Positions 12,288 through 20,283 of a stretch of DNA of 64,000 bases are shown one piece after another. The stretch spans positions 2,232,001-2,296,000 of the forward strand of contig NZ_CP154631.1 of the NCBI RefSeq assembly GCF_039555755.1. The letters are read 5' to 3'. The stretch's first letter is position 1; each line of letters starts with the position of its first letter. Both the position numbers and the translations under genes were made by a program. The DNA comes from Pseudomonas sediminis (GTDB lineage: Bacteria > Pseudomonadota > Gammaproteobacteria > Pseudomonadales > Pseudomonadaceae). The notes beneath the pieces were generated by a model, which had not been told where the DNA came from, did not search any database, and saw only the letters and a program-made list of their open reading frames with translations.

Positions 12288-13448
12288 ATGACCGTTCTGA
12301 AGATGACCGACCTCGACCTCGCTGGTAAGCGCGTGTTGATCCGCGAAGACCTCAACGTTCCGGTGAAGGACGGTGTGGTCAAGAGCGACGCGCGTATCCT
12401 CGCCTCGCTGCCGACCATCAAGCTGGCGCTGGAAAAAGGCGCGGCCGTACTGGTTTGCTCGCACCTCGGGCGCCCGGAAGAAGGCGTCTACAGCGAGGAA
12501 GACAGCCTGGCGCCCGTCGCCGCTTACCTGAGCAAGGCCCTCGGCCGCGAAGTACCGCTGGTCAAGGACTACCTCGGTGGTGTCGAGGTCAAGGCCGGCG
12601 AGCTGGTGCTGCTGGAGAACGTCCGCTTCAACAAGGGCGAGAAGAAGAACACCGACGAGCTGGCCCAGCAGTACGCTGCCCTGTGCGACGTGTTCGTCAT
12701 GGACGCCTTCGGTACCGCTCACCGCGCCCAGGGCTCGACCCATGGCGTGGCCAAGTTCGCCAAGGTCGCCTGTGCCGGCCCGCTGCTGGCTGCCGAGCTG
12801 GACGCGCTGGGCAAGGCGCTGGACAAACCGGCCCGCCCGATGCTGGCCATCGTCGCCGGCTCCAAGGTGTCGACCAAGCTCGACGTGCTCAACTCCCTGG
12901 CCGATATCTGCGACTCACTGATAGTCGGTGGCGGCATCGCCAACACCTTTCTCGCGGCTGCCGGCCTGCCGGTAGGCAAATCGCTGTACGAGGCTGATCT
13001 GGTCGATACCGCCAAGGCCATCGCAGCCAAGGTCAGCGTACCGCTGCCGGTCGACGTGGTGGTGGCCAAGGCTTTCGCCGAAGACGCCGAAGCCACCATC
13101 AAGGCCGTCGCTGATGTGGCCGAAGACGACATGATCCTCGACATTGGCCCGCAGACTGCGGCGATGTTCGCCGAGATGCTCAAGGCCTCGCAGACCATCC
13201 TGTGGAATGGCCCGGTCGGCGTGTTCGAGTTCGATCAGTTCGGCAACGGCACCAAGGCCCTGGCCCTTGCCATCGCCGAAAGCCCGGCGTTCTCCATCGC
13301 CGGTGGCGGCGACACCCTGGCGGCCATCGACAAATACGGTGTGGCAGAGAAGATTTCCTACATTTCCACCGGTGGCGGCGCCTTCCTCGAGTTCGTCGAG
13401 GGCAAGGTGCTGCCGGCCGTGGAAGTGCTGGAGCAACGCGCACAATAA
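12288..13448 (+). CDS. pgk: Phosphoglycerate kinase
   Basis: A 386-residue glycolytic/gluconeogenic kinase converting 1,3-bisphosphoglycerate and ADP to 3-phosphoglycerate and ATP. The N-terminal substrate signature ([17 protein letters not shown], ~12-28), [12 protein letters not shown] (~110) and the nucleotide motifs GGGIANTFL and GGGDTLAAI are present. Start ATG 12288 with GAAGGA at 12275-12280, 11 bp after epd, so they are co-transcribed. Full length, nothing unusual. Confidence 0.98.
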   Translation: MTVLKMTDLDLAGKRVLIREDLNVPVKDGVVKSDARILASLPTIKLALEKGAAVLVCSHLGRPEEGVYSEEDSLAPVAAYLSKALGREVPLVKDYLGGVEVKAGELVLLENVRFNKGEKKNTDELAQQYAALCDVFVMDAFGTAHRAQGSTHGVAKFAKVACAGPLLAAELDALGKALDKPARPMLAIVAGSKVSTKLDVLNSLADICDSLIVGGGIANTFLAAAGLPVGKSLYEADLVDTAKAIAAKVSVPLPVDVVVAKAFAEDAEATIKAVADVAEDDMILDIGPQTAAMFAEMLKASQTILWNGPVGVFEFDQFGNGTKALALAIAESPAFSIAGGGDTLAAIDKYGVAEKISYISTGGGAFLEFVEGKVLPAVEVLEQRAQ

Positions 13449-13553
13449 ACACCAGCTAGGGTGAATGGAGTCACCCTGCGCCACGGCGGATAAAACCCTG
13501 ACGTGAACGGGTGGTCTGTAAGAAGACCGGATCATCGAACAAGGAGTCATGTC

Positions 13554-13739
13554 ATGGACAAGTTAGCCGCCCTGGGCGTCATTGGTATGTTGCTGGCCGG
13601 TTGTGCCGGCGGTGGTCGTGAAGCGGCCTGCGAGGTGTTCAGCCCGGCGCAGATCGAAACCCCGACCACTCAGGATGATCAGCGTGTCGAGCAGAACAGT
13701 GGTGAGCCCACTGGCCCGGCACCGGAACAGCGTTGCTGA
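13554..13739 (+). CDS. Small lipoprotein of unknown function
   Basis: A 61-residue predicted lipoprotein: signal MDKLAALGVIGMLLAGC with an LAGC lipobox (Cys ~17). The short, polar, disordered-looking tail contains a second Cys (REAACEV) and ends in QRC, so the mature form has three cysteines including the lipidated one. ATG 13554 has AAGGAG at 13541-13546. It is 12 bp before the MliC-family lipoprotein gene, so the two are likely co-expressed. I do not recognise a family. Confidence 0.65.
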   Translation: MDKLAALGVIGMLLAGCAGGGREAACEVFSPAQIETPTTQDDQRVEQNSGEPTGPAPEQRC

Positions 13740-13751
13740 GAAGGAGAGACA

Positions 13752-14078
13752 ATGATCGCTATCAGACTTGCAGGGCTCGCCGCCACCGGCTTGCTGCTTG
13801 CGGCTTGCAGCAGCAAGCCGCCAGTGTCGGATCAGTGGACTCGCTGGGTGTGCGACAGCCAGACCGAAGTGCTGTGGCGCTTCGCCAATGGCAGTGTCGA
13901 GCAGGTGGATGTGCGCCTGGGCGGTGATGACATCGTCTACCGCCTGACCCAGGAGCCGGCGGCATCCGGTGTGCTGTACAGCGATGGACGCCTGTCCTTC
14001 CACACCAAAGGTGAGGAAGGCCTGGTCTACTGGACCGCGACCGATGACCTGATCGGCCGCGGCTGCAAGGCCCCGTAA
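13752..14078 (+). CDS. MliC-family lipoprotein (C-type lysozyme inhibitor-like)
   Basis: A 108-residue lipoprotein with lipobox LLLAAC (Cys ~20). The mature part fits the MliC/PliC domain: first Cys in WVCDSQTEVLW, SGVLYSDG (family SGxxY), the FHTKGEEG stretch (family FWTKGxEA) and a final Cys in RGCKAP that would pair with the first. MliC proteins block C-type lysozyme from the periplasmic side of the outer membrane. RBS GAAGGAGAG lies just upstream. It is inserted, with the small lipoprotein, between pgk and fba. Confidence 0.8.
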   Translation: MIAIRLAGLAATGLLLAACSSKPPVSDQWTRWVCDSQTEVLWRFANGSVEQVDVRLGGDDIVYRLTQEPAASGVLYSDGRLSFHTKGEEGLVYWTATDDLIGRGCKAP

Positions 14079-14201
14079 CACCTTCGGCGCTGCCGAGACG
14101 GGCCGCGGGCACAGGCTCCGGCACGACGAAACTTGAACAACGCCTGCCCCTGCGGCAGGCTTGCACGATTAACGACCTCCAAACCGGGAGACAGAAACAC
14201 C

Positions 14202-15266
14202 ATGGCACTTATCAGCATGCGCCAGATGCTCGACCACGCCGCCGAATTCGGCTACGGCGTGCCGGCCTTCAACGTCAACAACCTCGAGCAGATGCGCGCC
14301 ATCATGGAAGCCGCCGACAAGACCGATTCGCCGGTCATCGTCCAGGCTTCTGCTGGTGCCCGCAAGTACGCCGGTGCGCCGTTCCTGCGCCACCTGATCC
14401 TGGCTGCCATCGAAGAATTCCCGCACATCCCGGTGTGCATGCATCAGGACCACGGCACCAGCCCTGACGTATGCCAGCGCTCGATTCAGCTGGGTTTCTC
14501 CTCGGTAATGATGGACGGCTCGCTGAAAGAAGACGGCAAGACTCCCGCCGACTACGACTACAACGTCGCCGTTACCCGGCAGACTGTGGCCTTCGCCCAT
14601 GCCTGTGGCGTGTCGGTGGAAGGTGAGCTGGGTTGCCTGGGCAGCCTGGAAACCGGCATGGCCGGTGAAGAAGACGGCGTCGGCGCCGAAGGCGTGCTGG
14701 ATCACAGCCAACTGCTGACCGACCCGGAAGAAGCGGCGGCCTTCGTCAAGGCTACCCAGGTCGACGCTCTGGCCATCGCCATCGGCACCAGCCACGGCGC
14801 CTACAAGTTCACCAAGCCGCCAACCGGCGACGTGCTCTCCATCGAGCGCATCAAGGAAATCCACAAGCGCATCCCCAACACCCACCTGGTCATGCACGGT
14901 TCCTCCTCCGTGCCGCAGGAGTGGCTGAAGGTGATCAACGAATTCGGCGGCGACATCAAGGAAACCTACGGTGTGCCGGTCGAGGAAATCGTCGAAGGCA
15001 TCAAGCACGGCGTGCGCAAGGTCAACATCGACACCGACCTGCGCCTGGCCTCCACCGGTGCCATCCGCCGCATGATGGCCGAGCACCCGAGCGAGTTCGA
15101 CCCGCGCAAGTTCTTCGCCAAGACCATCGTTGCCATGCGTGACATCTGCATCGCCCGCTACGAGGCCTTCGGCACTGCCGGCAATGCCTCGAAGATCAAA
15201 CCGATCTCCCTGGAAGGCATGTACCAGCGCTACGCCAGCGGCGAATTGAACGCCAAGGTCAACTGA
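14202..15266 (+). CDS. fba: Class II fructose-1,6-bisphosphate aldolase
   Basis: A 354-residue zinc-dependent aldolase interconverting fructose-1,6-bisphosphate with DHAP and glyceraldehyde-3-phosphate. HQDHG (~82-86) supplies the catalytic Asp and a zinc His; [13 protein letters not shown] (~229) has a further zinc ligand and the phosphate loop; [11 protein letters not shown] (~278-288) is the class II C-terminal signature. ATG at 14202 follows GGGAGACAG; 23 upstream in-frame codons lack homology. A clear terminator follows. Confidence 0.98.
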   Translation: MALISMRQMLDHAAEFGYGVPAFNVNNLEQMRAIMEAADKTDSPVIVQASAGARKYAGAPFLRHLILAAIEEFPHIPVCMHQDHGTSPDVCQRSIQLGFSSVMMDGSLKEDGKTPADYDYNVAVTRQTVAFAHACGVSVEGELGCLGSLETGMAGEEDGVGAEGVLDHSQLLTDPEEAAAFVKATQVDALAIAIGTSHGAYKFTKPPTGDVLSIERIKEIHKRIPNTHLVMHGSSSVPQEWLKVINEFGGDIKETYGVPVEEIVEGIKHGVRKVNIDTDLRLASTGAIRRMMAEHPSEFDPRKFFAKTIVAMRDICIARYEAFGTAGNASKIKPISLEGMYQRYASGELNAKVN

Positions 15267-15284
15267 GCCTGATGCGTGACCCGG

Positions 15285-15316
15285 AGCCCCGCCTTGTGCG
15301 GGGCTTCTGCTTTTTA
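15285..15316 (+). terminator. Rho-independent terminator of fba
   Basis: AGCCCCGC (15285-15292) pairs with GCGGGGCT (15298-15305) around a 5-nt loop, followed by TCTGCTTTTTAT. It is 19 bp after the fba stop. Confidence 0.9.
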
Positions 15317-15436
15317 TAGTCGGGGTTCGGCGTGAGCAACGCAGTGAGAGGTAAAACCCTGTAAAACTCCCGAAGCGTGAGGGCAGGCGGGGTGCGCCAT
15401 AATTCGCGCACTGTCGTTCCGGGAAACTGCCCCCCC

Positions 15437-15913
15437 ATGTCCAGCAAGCCGCGTCTGTTGCTCGCTTTCCTCCTCGCCGTGTTGCTGGCCTCGCTGCTCG
15501 CCTCGATCTTCCAGACCCAGACCAACCTCGCTGCCTTGCAGGCGCTCGGTGCACCGATGCCGATGGATGTGCGCGTTGCCACCACCTGCCTCGATCTGCT
15601 CGGTTTCGCGCCGACCTTCGCCCTGCTCAGCGCGCTGGGCTTTCTGCTCGCTTTGCCGCTGGCTGCCTGGTTGGCGCGGAGCATGCCGCCGCTGCGTTGG
15701 CTGATCTTCGTGCTGGCTGGCGCTGCAGCCATCTGGACGGCACTGGCGCTGGCCAATGCCGTAGCGCCGATGCCGACGCTGATCGCCGCCGACCGCAGCC
15801 CGTTCGGCACGCTCGGGCTGATGGCATGCGGCAGCGTCGGTGCACTGCTGTTCGGCCTGCTCGGCCGGCGGGTACGCTACCGCGCGCAGCCGACTTCTTC
15901 CGATTCTCTGTGA
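15437..15913 (+). CDS. Hypothetical inner-membrane protein with four helices
   Basis: A 158-residue protein with four strong hydrophobic segments (about 7-25, 55-75, 85-105 and 125-145), separated by short loops; the first loop contains QTQTNLAALQALGAP. No catalytic motif is visible and I do not recognise the family. ATG 15437 starts right after a C-tract; an extension to 15377 is open but lacks a good site. It ends 13 bp before the sugar dehydrogenase start, so it may be co-transcribed with it. Confidence 0.7.
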   Translation: MSSKPRLLLAFLLAVLLASLLASIFQTQTNLAALQALGAPMPMDVRVATTCLDLLGFAPTFALLSALGFLLALPLAAWLARSMPPLRWLIFVLAGAAAIWTALALANAVAPMPTLIAADRSPFGTLGLMACGSVGALLFGLLGRRVRYRAQPTSSDSL

Positions 15914-15926
15914 CAAGGCGTTGCCC

Positions 15927-17027
15927 ATGTTGAGAAGCACCCGTGCGCTGATGCTCTGCGCCCTGTTCGTCAGTACGCCACTGCTGGCGCTGGACTACCG
16001 TGTTGAAACCTTCAGCGAAGGGCTGGAGAACCCGTGGGCCGTGGCCTTCCTGCCGGACGGGCGCCTGCTGGTTACCGAGCGGGTCGGGCGCCTGCGCATC
16101 ATCGAAGCCGATGGCAGTGTCGACCCGGAGCCGGTGGCTGGCCTGCCCGAGGTCTTCATCGCTGCCCAGGCCGGGCTGATGGAAGTGGCACTGGGCCCGG
16201 ACTACAGCGACAACCGCTGGCTGTACCTGACCTACGCGCACGGCTCGCTGGAGGCCAACAACACGCGTCTGGCGCGTGCCCGCCTGGTGGATGACGAACT
16301 GCACGACTTCGAGCTGTTGTTCACCGCCCAGCCGCTCAAGGCCGGCGCGGCGCATTACGGTGGGCGCATCGCCTTTCTCGCCGACAAGACCCTGGTGCTG
16401 ACCCTGGGCGACGGTTTCGACTGGCGTGAGCAGGCGCAGAACCCGGCCAACCACCTGGGCAAGATCGTGCGTCTGAACCGCGACGGCAGCGTGCCGCAGG
16501 ACAACCCGTTGCTCGGTCAGGAGGGCGCCGCGCCGGAGATCTACAGCCTTGGCCACCGCAACGTGCAGGGTATCTTCTTCGATGCCGAACACAATCGTCT
16601 GTACAGCCACGAGCACGGCCCGCGCGGGGGAGACGAGTTGAATCTGATCGAGGCCGGCAACAACTATGGCTGGCCGCTGGCGACCTTCGGTATCGACTAC
16701 ACCGGCGCGCGCATCAGCCCCTACACCGAGCTGCCGGGGCTGACCGCGCCGCTGCTGCACTGGACGCCCTCGGTCGCGCCGTCGAGCCTGACGCTGTATC
16801 GCGGCGAGCTGTTCCCCGACTGGCAGGGCGACCTGTTCGCAGCCACTCTGGCCGAGCGCAGCGTACGCCGCGTGCGTGTCCGTGATGGCATGCTGGCGGG
16901 TGAGGAAATTCTCTTCGAGGAGCTGGGAGAGCGGATTCGCGATGTGCGCAGCGGGCCGGATGGCGCGCTGTATCTGCTCACCGATAATCCGCAGGGGCGT
17001 CTGCTGCGTGTGGTGCCCAGCGAGTAA
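15927..17027 (+). CDS. PQQ-dependent aldose sugar dehydrogenase (Asd/YliI-like)
   Basis: A 366-residue periplasmic beta-propeller enzyme related to soluble glucose dehydrogenases. It has a Sec signal ending around TPLLALDY. Family motifs: NPWAVAFLPDGRLLVTER (~31-48), LGDGFDWREQAQNP, HLGKIVRLNRDG, LGHRNVQG and SHEHGPRGGDELN (~230), the last carrying the conserved His of the active-site region. Likely oxidises aldoses with PQQ as cofactor. No PQQ synthesis gene is in the window. Length is normal for YliI-type proteins. Confidence 0.88.
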   Translation: MLRSTRALMLCALFVSTPLLALDYRVETFSEGLENPWAVAFLPDGRLLVTERVGRLRIIEADGSVDPEPVAGLPEVFIAAQAGLMEVALGPDYSDNRWLYLTYAHGSLEANNTRLARARLVDDELHDFELLFTAQPLKAGAAHYGGRIAFLADKTLVLTLGDGFDWREQAQNPANHLGKIVRLNRDGSVPQDNPLLGQEGAAPEIYSLGHRNVQGIFFDAEHNRLYSHEHGPRGGDELNLIEAGNNYGWPLATFGIDYTGARISPYTELPGLTAPLLHWTPSVAPSSLTLYRGELFPDWQGDLFAATLAERSVRRVRVRDGMLAGEEILFEELGERIRDVRSGPDGALYLLTDNPQGRLLRVVPSE

Positions 17028-17069
17028 TGCGGCATCCGTTACACTGGCGGTCCTGATGAAAATGGGATC

Positions 17070-17567
17070 GTGGCGTTGAAGTATCTACAGGGTTATCCGG
17101 TCGCCTTGCAGCAGCAGGTTCGTCAGCTGATCGCCGATGATCGGCTTGGCGACTACCTGGCGCAGCGCTATCCGGGGCGGCATGAAGTGCAGAGTGACAA
17201 GGCGCTGTACGGCTACGTCATGGCGCTCAAGCAGGAGCACCTGAAGAACGCGCCGGCCATCGACAAGGTGCTCTACGACAATCGGCTCGACCTCACGCAC
17301 CGCGCCCTTGGCCTGCATACGGCGGTTTCGCGTGTGCAGGGCGGCAAGCTCAAGGCGAAAAAGGAGATTCGTGTTGCTTCGCTGTTTCGCGATGCGGCGC
17401 CGGCCTTTCTGCAGATGATCGTGGTGCACGAGTTGGCGCACCTGAAAGAGAGCGATCACAACAAGGCCTTCTACAAGCTGTGCGACCACATGTTGCCGGG
17501 CTATGCGCAGATCGAGTTCGACCTGCGCATGTACCTGACCTGGCGTGAGATGACAGCGGCGAACTGA
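17070..17567 (+). CDS. YgjP-like zinc metallopeptidase (DUF45/M48 type)
   Basis: A 165-residue cytoplasmic protein with the zinc site HELAHLKESDHNKAFY (~118-133): HExxH plus a third His in the following H-x-K-x-F-Y segment, as in YgjP/SprT-like domains. Target unknown. The start is a GTG at 17070 since no in-frame ATG precedes the conserved region; nearby ATGs at 17056 and 17062 are out of frame. It converges on the DUF2789 gene 25 bp downstream. Confidence 0.82.
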   Translation: MALKYLQGYPVALQQQVRQLIADDRLGDYLAQRYPGRHEVQSDKALYGYVMALKQEHLKNAPAIDKVLYDNRLDLTHRALGLHTAVSRVQGGKLKAKKEIRVASLFRDAAPAFLQMIVVHELAHLKESDHNKAFYKLCDHMLPGYAQIEFDLRMYLTWREMTAAN

Positions 17568-17592
17568 GCCGCCGATGTGCTGACCTGTGAGC

Positions 17593-17826
17593 TCAGCCGT
17601 GCAGGCGCACGTTGAGCTGGTCGACCACTGGCGCCCAGTCGGCGTCTTCGAGAATTTCCTCGCGCAGCAGCGCGGCCTGCGCCGGCGTCCAGAACGGAGC
17701 CTCGGACAGTTTGCAGGCATCCGGCAGCGGCGAATGGGTGCTGATGAAGGCGTTGATGCTGGCGGCATCGTCAGGCAGGCCGAGCTGCTTGAACAGGGCT
17801 GGCAGGCTGTGGACTGGATTTTCCAT
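17593..17826 (-). CDS. DUF2789 family protein
   Basis: A 77-residue cytoplasmic protein beginning MENPVHSLPALFKQLGLP, with PFWTPAQAALLREEILEDADWAP in the second half; this is the usual size and pattern of DUF2789 proteins of gamma-proteobacteria. It is predicted helical, with no membrane segment or signal. The function is unknown. Confidence 0.75.
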   Translation of the reverse strand: MENPVHSLPALFKQLGLPDDAASINAFISTHSPLPDACKLSEAPFWTPAQAALLREEILEDADWAPVVDQLNVRLHG

Positions 17827-17891
17827 GGTATTGGCTCTCGCTAGACGTGGTGTTCATCGCTAATTACCAACCCTAGCCCAGATAGTTCCAC

Positions 17892-18374
17892 TCACGTGGC
17901 TGCCAGCACCTCGAAAACCTGCTGGCGGCTTCCTATTGGCAGGCTTATCTCGTCGCCGGGCTTCTTGCCAAGTAGCAACTTGCCAAGCGGTGCGGTATTG
18001 CCCAGTACCTGGATGCTCTGGTCGGCCAGTTGCAGTTTCATGCTGGCGCCTGGTGGGCCAATGAACAACCATTGTTCGTGGCCATCCTCAGCCGCAAGCT
18101 GCACCAGCGCACCGAGCTCGATACCTAGCTCGATATCGAACGGCCGCGGGCGCAACTGGCGCCAGGTGATCAGGGTCTGGCGCAGTTCTTCGACGCGGCG
18201 CGCCTGGCCGCTGGCCAGGTAGGCCGCTTCCAGTCCCAGGGTGTCGTACTTGTTCTCGGCGACGTTCTCTTCGTGGGTGGCCGTTTCGTGGGCGCTGAGA
18301 GCGGCGAGGCTGGCCTGTTCTAGGTCGGCCTGCAGGTGGGCGAGTACGTCTTGCAGCAGTTGATTCTTGTCCAT
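17892..18374 (-). CDS. GreA/GreB-family transcription elongation factor-like protein
   Basis: A 160-residue protein with an N-terminal helical region (residues ~1-75, including HEENVAENKYDTLGLEA and an ASGQARRVEEL stretch) and a C-terminal FKBP-like Gre domain (GALVQL, WLFIGPPG, TAPLGKLLLGKKPGDE). The TPLGKALLGKKxGD motif is the Gre-family RNA-polymerase binding signature. True Gre factors carry two acidic residues at the coiled-coil tip for transcript cleavage; here the N-terminus is different, so it may bind polymerase without classical cleavage activity. Confidence 0.8.
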   Translation of the reverse strand: MDKNQLLQDVLAHLQADLEQASLAALSAHETATHEENVAENKYDTLGLEAAYLASGQARRVEELRQTLITWRQLRPRPFDIELGIELGALVQLAAEDGHEQWLFIGPPGASMKLQLADQSIQVLGNTAPLGKLLLGKKPGDEISLPIGSRQQVFEVLAAT

Positions 18375-18400
18375 GGCGGGCTATCGGGTTTGGGGTGATG

Positions 18401-18420
18401 AGAGGGGCAGCGGCCCCTCT
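18401..18420 (-). terminator. GC-rich hairpin after the diguanylate cyclase gene
   Basis: AGAGGGGC (18401-18408) pairs with GCCCCTCT (18413-18420) with a 4-nt loop, directly next to the cyclase stop at 18421-18423. No T-run follows, so termination is uncertain. Confidence 0.5.
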
Positions 18421-20226
18421 TCAAAGCTGTTGGGTGGCCAGCTGTACGCGGTTGCGGCCTTCGGCCTTGGCCCGGTACATCGCAGCATCAGCCAGGCGAA
18501 TCAGCAGAGTGGCATCGTCGGCACCGTGGCTCAGGGCGATACCGATGCTGGCGCCGACGCGTACGGCACGATCTTCCAGGTACATCGGGGTGTCCAGGCC
18601 TTCCAGCAGGCGTTTGGCCAGGTCTTGGGCATCCTCGGCCGATTGCACGTTCTCGCAGATCACCACGAACTCGTCACCGCCCAGGCGCGCAGGCAGATCG
18701 GTATCGCGCACGTATTGCCGCAGGCGCTGCGCCACTTCGGTCAGTATCAGGTCGCCGTAGCCATGGCCATGCTGGTCGTTGATCGGCTTGAAGCCGTCCA
18801 GGTCGATCAGCATAACGGCGAGCAGTTCGTTGCGGCGCAGGCTGCGCGCCAGAGCCTGCTCCAGGTGTTGCTGCAGGGCGGTGCGGTTAGCCAGCCCGGT
18901 CAGCGGGTCCTGCAGCGCCAGCTCGCTGAGGCGCTGATTGGCCTGCTCCAAGGCCTGGGTGCGTTCGGTTACGCGCTTGGCGAGGATCTGCTCGTTGAGC
19001 TGCAGCGCGGCTTCGCGTTGGCGCTTGAGCTCGTTGAAGCGTGCCGCCAGGGCGAAGGACAGCAGGATCATCTCCAGCCCCGAGCCGATCTGCATGGCGT
19101 ACAGGGTAAGGAAGTTCGACGGAATCAGGGCGAAGTTGCGTAACGCCAGCAGCACCGCGCCGGTGAGTAGCATCAGCCAGGCCAGGGCGAACAGGCGAGC
19201 GCCGGGCACCCGGTAGCCAATGCAGACGAAGCTGGTCAGCAGCAGCGTCAGGGTGGCGATCAGGCCGGTCAGCGACATCAGCTGCAGCGCGCGCTGCAGT
19301 GGCAGCAGCACACTGGCCAATACGGCCCCACCGATGGCGACGGACAGCATCAGCAGGCCCTTGTCCCAGCGCGGCAGCCACTGGCGGGTGTCGAGAAAGC
19401 TGCGCGCAAACACCACCGACAGCAGCGCCGCCGTCGTCAGGCTGACCGGCAGCATGCGGTTGCTCCAGGGCGCGGCTTCGGACCACAGATACTGCGCGCC
19501 AAGGCCATTGAGTGACAGCACGCTGAGGGCGAAGGCGAACATGAACAGTACGTAGTTGAGGAAAGGCCGCTCGTGCAGGGCGAGAAACAGCAGCAGGTTG
19601 TACAGCCCCAGGGCGATCAGCACGCCGAAGTAGATGGCGTGCACCAGATAGCCGTTCTGGCTGTGCTGTTCGAAGTCGCGCGAAGACATCAGTGCGCCGC
19701 TGAGGGTCATGCTGCCGCGCGAGTCGACGCGCAGGTACAGCATGCGTTGTTCGCCGGGCTGCAGAACGATCTCGAATACCGGGTTGCGATGGCCAACGCT
19801 GCGCTGCGCGTAGGGCACGGTGTCGCCGCTGCGCGACTCGCGCACGGCATCGGCGCCGATGTCGTACAGACGCACCTCGTCCAGCGAGGCGTAATTCAGT
19901 TCCAGGCGCCAGACGCGTGTTTGCTGGGCATCCGATTGTAGCGCCAGGCGCAGCCAGATCACCCCCGGCACGTAGCCGAAGCTGAGGTCACGGCGGTCCA
20001 ACGAGGATTGGAAAGGGGCATCGACAGCGCGAACGTCGTCCAGGCTCAGGGTACTCTGGGGATCGGCGAGAAAGTCGACCAGGCCGTAGAGATCCTGTGC
20101 TGCGCTGCTGTCACCCAGGCGCGTACTGGCGAGGGTGGCCTGGCTGGCCAAAAGCAGGCTGCACACCAACAGCAGACCCGGCAGCGAGGCCAGGCAGGCG
20201 AGGGTGGTGTGTCGATTGGCTGGCAT
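18421..20226 (-). CDS. 7TMR-DISM diguanylate cyclase
   Basis: A 601-residue membrane signalling protein. Order: signal/first helix (~1-30), periplasmic 7TMR-DISMED2-type beta domain (~35-175), seven membrane helices (~180-380), coiled coil (~385-425, rich in Arg/Glu/Leu), then a GGDEF domain (~430-600). The active site is RLGGDEFVVI, and the inhibitory I-site RDTD lies five residues before it, so the enzyme should make c-di-GMP and be product-inhibited. The periplasmic domain probably senses a ligand, unknown. ATG 20226 was chosen over a TTG at 20232. Confidence 0.93.
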   Translation of the reverse strand: MPANRHTTLACLASLPGLLLVCSLLLASQATLASTRLGDSSAAQDLYGLVDFLADPQSTLSLDDVRAVDAPFQSSLDRRDLSFGYVPGVIWLRLALQSDAQQTRVWRLELNYASLDEVRLYDIGADAVRESRSGDTVPYAQRSVGHRNPVFEIVLQPGEQRMLYLRVDSRGSMTLSGALMSSRDFEQHSQNGYLVHAIYFGVLIALGLYNLLLFLALHERPFLNYVLFMFAFALSVLSLNGLGAQYLWSEAAPWSNRMLPVSLTTAALLSVVFARSFLDTRQWLPRWDKGLLMLSVAIGGAVLASVLLPLQRALQLMSLTGLIATLTLLLTSFVCIGYRVPGARLFALAWLMLLTGAVLLALRNFALIPSNFLTLYAMQIGSGLEMILLSFALAARFNELKRQREAALQLNEQILAKRVTERTQALEQANQRLSELALQDPLTGLANRTALQQHLEQALARSLRRNELLAVMLIDLDGFKPINDQHGHGYGDLILTEVAQRLRQYVRDTDLPARLGGDEFVVICENVQSAEDAQDLAKRLLEGLDTPMYLEDRAVRVGASIGIALSHGADDATLLIRLADAAMYRAKAEGRNRVQLATQQL

Positions 20227-20283
20227 GGGCAAGGTCTGGGAACTCGGCGTCGTCAGATAGTGGCAGAAAGCCCCATGAGCCTG

